This document shows, one piece after another, positions 32,934 through 36,205 of a stretch of DNA of 36,205 nucleotides. The notes below the pieces were generated by a model that was given only the letters and a program-made list of their open reading frames with translations, ran no database searches and was not told the DNA's origin. Position 1 is the stretch's first letter, and every line of letters starts with the position of its first letter. Both the position numbers and the translations under genes were made by a program. Source of the stretch: Candidatus Methanoperedens sp. (GTDB lineage: Archaea; Halobacteriota; Methanosarcinia; Methanosarcinales; Methanoperedenaceae); the NCBI GenBank assembly GCA_012026795.1, contig VEPM01000041.1, forward strand, positions 1-36,205, read 5' to 3'.

Positions 32934-33515
32934 TTATAAATTCGATTTTTTCTTTATTATTGCAATTTCTGCGGCAAGTTCCTTCCTTGCCTGATTTATT
33001 TCTTTTGTCGTAGTATTTGAATAGTAAATCATAATAATTCCGAAAATTACGAGAGAAACAACTAATAATTTGTATTCAAAAGATGTATCTCCAATTTTTA
33101 AAAAAAGCCGAATTAAATTAAGTATTATCATAAAAGCGGCTCCTAAAAGTGATGATAACCCAACATAAGCACCAATATTACTCATGAAAGTCATCCTTTC
33201 AATTATATTTAGTACTCTTTGATTATAAGTATTTAATATAGTGTGATCGAAAGAGAAAAAAGAATAACCATCTGGTATTTCTGTTTTGGGTGAAATATGG
33301 ATAATATTTGCAATAGCAACAATTGATAGCCCAACTAGGTATGATATCATGAGAAAACCTCCCACTTCCAAGGAAAGTCCTTCTGGAAAATAGATCTTAC
33401 CGAAGTAAGCATATTCAACTATAGATATTAAAAGTCCTCCTACAAAAATATAGCATATATCACGACCAAGGAAATATGAATAAAAATGTTCTGCCCAAGA
33501 AACTCCAGTAGCCAT
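32934..33515 (-). CDS. Uncharacterised four-helix membrane protein
   Basis: A 193-residue protein with four hydrophobic segments at about residues 19-36, 50-70, 113-135 and 147-166, and a Lys/Glu-rich helical tail (TTKEINQARKELAAEIAIIKKK). The loop between helices 2 and 3 is about 40 residues. No family is recognised. The gene is A+T-rich like the following DNA and unlike the pcn region, which suggests acquisition. It diverges from the HAD-like gene. Confidence 0.6.
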   Translation of the reverse strand: MATGVSWAEHFYSYFLGRDICYIFVGGLLISIVEYAYFGKIYFPEGLSLEVGGFLMISYLVGLSIVAIANIIHISPKTEIPDGYSFFSFDHTILNTYNQRVLNIIERMTFMSNIGAYVGLSSLLGAAFMIILNLIRLFLKIGDTSFEYKLLVVSLVIFGIIMIYYSNTTTKEINQARKELAAEIAIIKKKSNL

Positions 33516-33780
33516 AAATCTTCCTCATACAATTATTATCAGTATATTTTTCAATATACTTTATAATATCTTATAAGTTTGCATGCGTTTTATTGAAATA
33601 AATTTATCTTTACTGAAAACAGCTTCTTATTAAAATCAGTTAAATTTAATATTTATAGTTTTTTTGTATAATAGATTATTAACATATATCAATGTAATTT
33701 AAGATAAAGAGTTATATATGATATTGGTGTATTAAAAAGAAAAAACAATTGATTTGATCTTATAAATCAGAAGGTTTAAA

Positions 33781-34470
33781 ATGAGCATTGGATTATTCCT
33801 TGATGTTGATGATGTTTTAACGCAAGAACCAATAAATATTCAGTTAGCTAGGTTATTGGGTGTGGAAAAAGATCTTCAAGAAACAGAAACAAAATTCCAT
33901 AATAATAAAATTGATAATGATGAATTCAATAGAATTTTAATTGGTTTATTTCGAGATAAAAAATTAACCCAAAATTTTATAAAGGATAATTATTCTAATT
34001 TTAGAATGAGAATATATCATGACGAACTTGTACGAATGTGTGATAATGTGCATCTCTTAAGTAGCGGTCCAAGTTATTTTATAGATATACTCGGCCAAAA
34101 ATTGTCAATTCCACAAGATAGAATATTATGTTCAAAATATATATTTGATGAACAAGGAGTTATTTTCCGCTGTATTCGTCCAGTAAATTCAAACATGAAA
34201 GCGAGATTTGTTAAACAATTCTCAAGCAACTTTGATTTAACTATTGGGGTTGGAAATAATCCTGAACAAGATAATCCATTTCTTAGTAATTGCGATATAA
34301 AAATTTTGATGGGTGAACATAGAGATGGCTATATTGGAATTCGAGATATTGGGACTTTAATTAATTTGATAAATATTTTAAAAGGGGTTGGTACACGAAA
34401 TCCGACGCCGGATGTTGATAAAGCAACATACGAAGGTGCTAAACCAAAGACCGGATATTATAATAAATAA
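33781..34470 (+). CDS. HAD-like phosphatase-family protein with altered motif IV
   Basis: A 229-residue protein with the HAD motif I DVDDVLT (D8 nucleophile, D10), motif II LLSSGPS (S94-S95), and K140 as motif III. The cap helices lie between motifs I and II. Motif IV should read GD...D, but here it is GVGNNPEQD: V157 replaces the first acidic residue and D164 remains, so magnesium binding may be impaired. The relation to phosphoserine phosphatase-like members is likely, with the substrate unknown. AAGG lies 8 nt before the ATG. It is an isolated A+T-rich gene between the membrane protein and the IS cluster. Confidence 0.7.
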   Translation: MSIGLFLDVDDVLTQEPINIQLARLLGVEKDLQETETKFHNNKIDNDEFNRILIGLFRDKKLTQNFIKDNYSNFRMRIYHDELVRMCDNVHLLSSGPSYFIDILGQKLSIPQDRILCSKYIFDEQGVIFRCIRPVNSNMKARFVKQFSSNFDLTIGVGNNPEQDNPFLSNCDIKILMGEHRDGYIGIRDIGTLINLINILKGVGTRNPTPDVDKATYEGAKPKTGYYNK

Positions 34471-34686
34471 TATAAGGATATTGCATAGATAATTACCAAC
34501 AGCCATGTTAATGTCCCCCTTCTAACCTTACATTCTAATATGATGCCGCCAGCTAATATATTTTATTCTCTGTATGCACATTCCTACCGCAGCAAAGCTG
34601 TGGCGCTGAAGCTCTGTTTGATGGAAAATAGCATTATTTTTTTACATAGTTAATTTGAATTCACTCGATTCTTTCTGCTATTTTCT

Positions 34687-34898
34687 TCATCCTTTAATCT
34701 TTTTTTCAGTTTTTATCTTATCACCATAGAGGGAGGGATTCCTGGTGGTAAGCATGGCATATATTATCTTCACAGGTTTCGAGCAACTGCCACTACTGCT
34801 TTATTATCCCTTCTTTTTGGCGATTTTGCTATAGAACCCATTTATTTTTGAATTGGCTCTTATGAAGGAAAGAGCACATTGTATAAGTATCCATCTTA
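34687..34898 (-). pseudogene. IS110-family transposase relic, C-terminal part
   Basis: Read on the minus strand from 34898 down, the DNA encodes RWILIQCALSFIRANSKING, then FYSKIAKKKG, a frameshift, DNKAVVAVARNL, a second frameshift, and KIIYAMLTTRNPSLYGDKI up to a stop at 34687-34689. This is the C-terminal end of the IS116/IS110/IS902 domain; KRL(R)W, FY..IAKKKG, AVVAVARNL and YAMLT are family motifs. The frame carries at least two indels, so it is dead. It continues the relic at 35775-36000, from which it is separated by the IS5-family element. Confidence 0.8.
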
Positions 34899-35774
34899 GA
34901 GCCTATCCGAAAAGTCCCGCTGCTCTGAACGTTATCCATGCGCATGCAAAATGTAACAGTGCAATATAGTTTTCAAGCTTTTTCTCCCATCTGATAAGCA
35001 GTCTCCTGAAACGACTCAGCCATGAGTGTGTTCTTTCCACTACCCATCTCCTTGCTCTATAACCTGGTATCTTTTTTTTCATTGTTTTCTTCTCCACGGC
35101 TCCGGATATGGGCGGTATAACCGTATTCTTCTACCAATTCTCTGATATCAGAAAAATCATATCCCTTATCCATGCACATATTCTGATCTACGTTATCAGT
35201 AGAAGGTCTCTCTATGATCATGGCATCAAGAGTCCCTTTTACAAGCTTTTTATCATGGCGGTTTGCACCATCCACAGCAACTGAAAGTGGTATCCCGTTC
35301 CCTTCTGTCAGCAAACTTCTTTTTGTACCTTTCTTGCCTCTATCTGTTGGATTTGCTCCTGTTCCCTCTCCCCCAAGAGGAGCTTTTGTCATTGCTCCAT
35401 CCATTGATTGCCATTCCCAATCTATTCCTTTCTTTATATCATATTCCATCAAACCTGATTTCCACATTTTCTCAAATAATCCAGCCTCTCTCCACTCCTG
35501 AAATCTATCATGCACAGTGCTTGATGCACCTAATGATCTTGGTAACGCTTTCCACTGGCAACCTGTGCGAAGGATATAGAAAATGGCAGTCATCATCTTT
35601 CTATCATCCTTTCTTGGTCTTCCAGACTTCTTTTTTTGCTTTGGTGGCGGTAGCAGTGGTTCTATTTTCGTCCATAATTCGTCAGATATCTCGAAGTCGT
35701 GTCCGATTTTTCGTGTTGTCATTTACTCCATTAGTTTCTCTACTATGCAGTTCTTATATTTTTCGGATAAGCTC
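34899..35774 (-). mobile_element. IS5-family insertion sequence (876 bp) with resolved ends
   Basis: The ends are imperfect inverted repeats: left GAGCCTATCCGAAAAGT (34899-34915), right, read inward, GAGCTTATCCGAAAAAT, 15 of 17 matching. A 3-bp target duplication TTA flanks the element (34896-34898 and 35775-35777). Removing the element and one TTA joins GSKRL to RWILIQ in the surrounding IS110 relic without a gap, which confirms the borders. It encodes one transposase in two frames. Confidence 0.9.
34903..35722 (-). pseudogene. IS5-family transposase in two overlapping frames
   Basis: The first frame (35722 to 35057) encodes 221 residues: an N-terminal DUF4096-like part (DELWTKIEPLLPPPKQKKKSG, then TGCQWKALPRSLG), the first DDE Asp in WQSMDGAMTKA and the second in AVDGANRHDKK. 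The second frame (35097 to 34903) gives RARRWVVERTHSW with the DDE Glu in ERTHSW. The frames join at an A8 run (35072-35079): with A7 instead, a single frame EKKIPGYRARRW would result. A one-base slip by ribosome or RNA polymerase at this run could give the full enzyme, as in other two-frame IS elements, or the gene may be inactivated or misread. The TAG stop is inside the left terminal repeat. The function is cut-and-paste transposition. Confidence 0.85.
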
Positions 35775-36000
35775 TTAATCGTTTTGATCCTTCTTTGGTT
35801 ATCTTGCCAGTATAGAAGGACGTTCCGGATTGATGCATTGAAGGTACCAAACCTATTCAGGATGCTAATTTGTTATAGCTTGGAAATTGTGATATCTCCA
35901 ATTTCAGAATGTATGAGAACAGCACTATAATAATCGTCGGAACTGACATCAGCAGTCTGACATCTTCATTATTGTTATTTGCTATCTGACTGTTCACTGA
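35775..36000 (-). pseudogene. IS110-family transposase relic, middle part
   Basis: Read on the minus strand, DNA from about 36000 to 35775 encodes NNNEDVRLLMSVP, a frameshift, DYYSAVLIHSEIGDI, another frameshift, QFPSYNKLAS, a stop (TGA, in place of a residue often Trp or Tyr), IGLVPSMHQSGTSFYTGKI and TKEGSKRL. This is the heart of the Tnp_IS116/IS110/IS902 domain with its GLVP..HQSG and ITKEGSKRL motifs. At least two frameshifts and one stop make it non-functional. The N-terminal RuvC-like domain is missing from the window. It was interrupted at KRL/RW by the IS5-family element. Confidence 0.8.
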
Positions 36001-36205
36001 CTCATGTCAACAAGGGAATAAATTTCCCCAAATTCAGCGGTTTAATTTTATACAACTGATTTTAAACATCATAAATATTTTCATAACCGAAACATATAAA
36101 AATATATGTGACTATTCAGACCCCCCAAATTATCCCATAACATATTCCGTTCATCCTAAAAAATTGAGTTCATTTTTTATTCTGCTATATTCGGAATAAA
36201 TGCTT
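36001..36205. other. A+T-rich non-coding end of the window
   Basis: No gene or family motif is recognised here. An A+T-rich stretch at about 36060-36120 and a C6 run at 36121-36126 are the only landmarks. The N-terminal half of the IS110 relic does not continue into it in any frame that I can follow. Confidence 0.5.

Noticed and set aside
35214-35930. Plus-strand open frames of 95-171 codons
   Set aside because: They are antisense of the IS5 transposase and of the IS110 relic.

Overview
The window looks like chromosomal DNA of a euryarchaeon related to Methanosarcinales; the mix of genes resembles 'Candidatus Methanoperedens' (ANME-2d), but that name is an inference from memory and was not tested. 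Archaeal markers are PCNA (31818-32555), replication factor C small subunit (26932-27894), an archaeal-type riboflavin reductase (13280-13990), an HdrD-like Fe-S protein (10068-11423), a KaiC-like ATPase, tRNAs without encoded CCA, and TATA boxes about 25-30 nt before start codons (leaderless mRNAs).

Layout. (1) 1-5.1 kb is an accessory, repeat-rich stretch: a class III nucleotidyl cyclase-like gene, an IS110-family element with a frameshifted transposase and a structured upstream RNA candidate, a BRO/DinD-like gene, a 5'-damaged UPF0175 antitoxin-like gene, and several hairpins built from short words repeated every 9 or 10 bp. (2) 5.1-10 kb: an AAA ATPase with a DUF4143-like nuclease end, a large GT-C-like membrane protein and a polysaccharide flippase. 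(3) 10-16 kb: metabolic and regulatory core, with the HdrD-like protein, serA, arfC, and a BlaI-type repressor / membrane metalloprotease / HtpX cluster. (4) 16-23.7 kb: secreted or surface proteins, namely a 1180-aa repeat protein with an HExxH site, a small anchored protein, a secreted protein resembling CHAT/caspase peptidases and a DUF11-like anchored protein, with two tRNA genes on the opposite strand. (5) 23.7-32.6 kb: information processing and central metabolism, with a DEAD-box helicase operon with two winged-helix regulators, rfcS with a small membrane exporter, sucC-sucD, tRNA-Pro, the KaiC-like ATPase and pcn. (6) 32.6-36.2 kb: a second accessory stretch, A+T-rich over most of its length, with an orphan membrane protein, a HAD-like protein, and a decayed IS110-family transposase into which an 876-bp IS5-family element has jumped. 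The insertion point can be resolved to the base from a 3-bp target duplication, and the interrupted reading frame is restored when the element is removed.

How the genes fit together. Several operons are supported by 4-bp ATGA overlaps (serA with a small membrane protein; the BlaI-type gene with the protease; the two winged-helix regulators upstream of the helicase; rfcS with the exporter) and sucC/sucD overlap by 17 bp. Both accessory ends carry IS elements, and a lone copy of the IS5 terminal repeat with the same flank lies at the stop codon of the AAA ATPase, so related elements have been active at both ends of the window.
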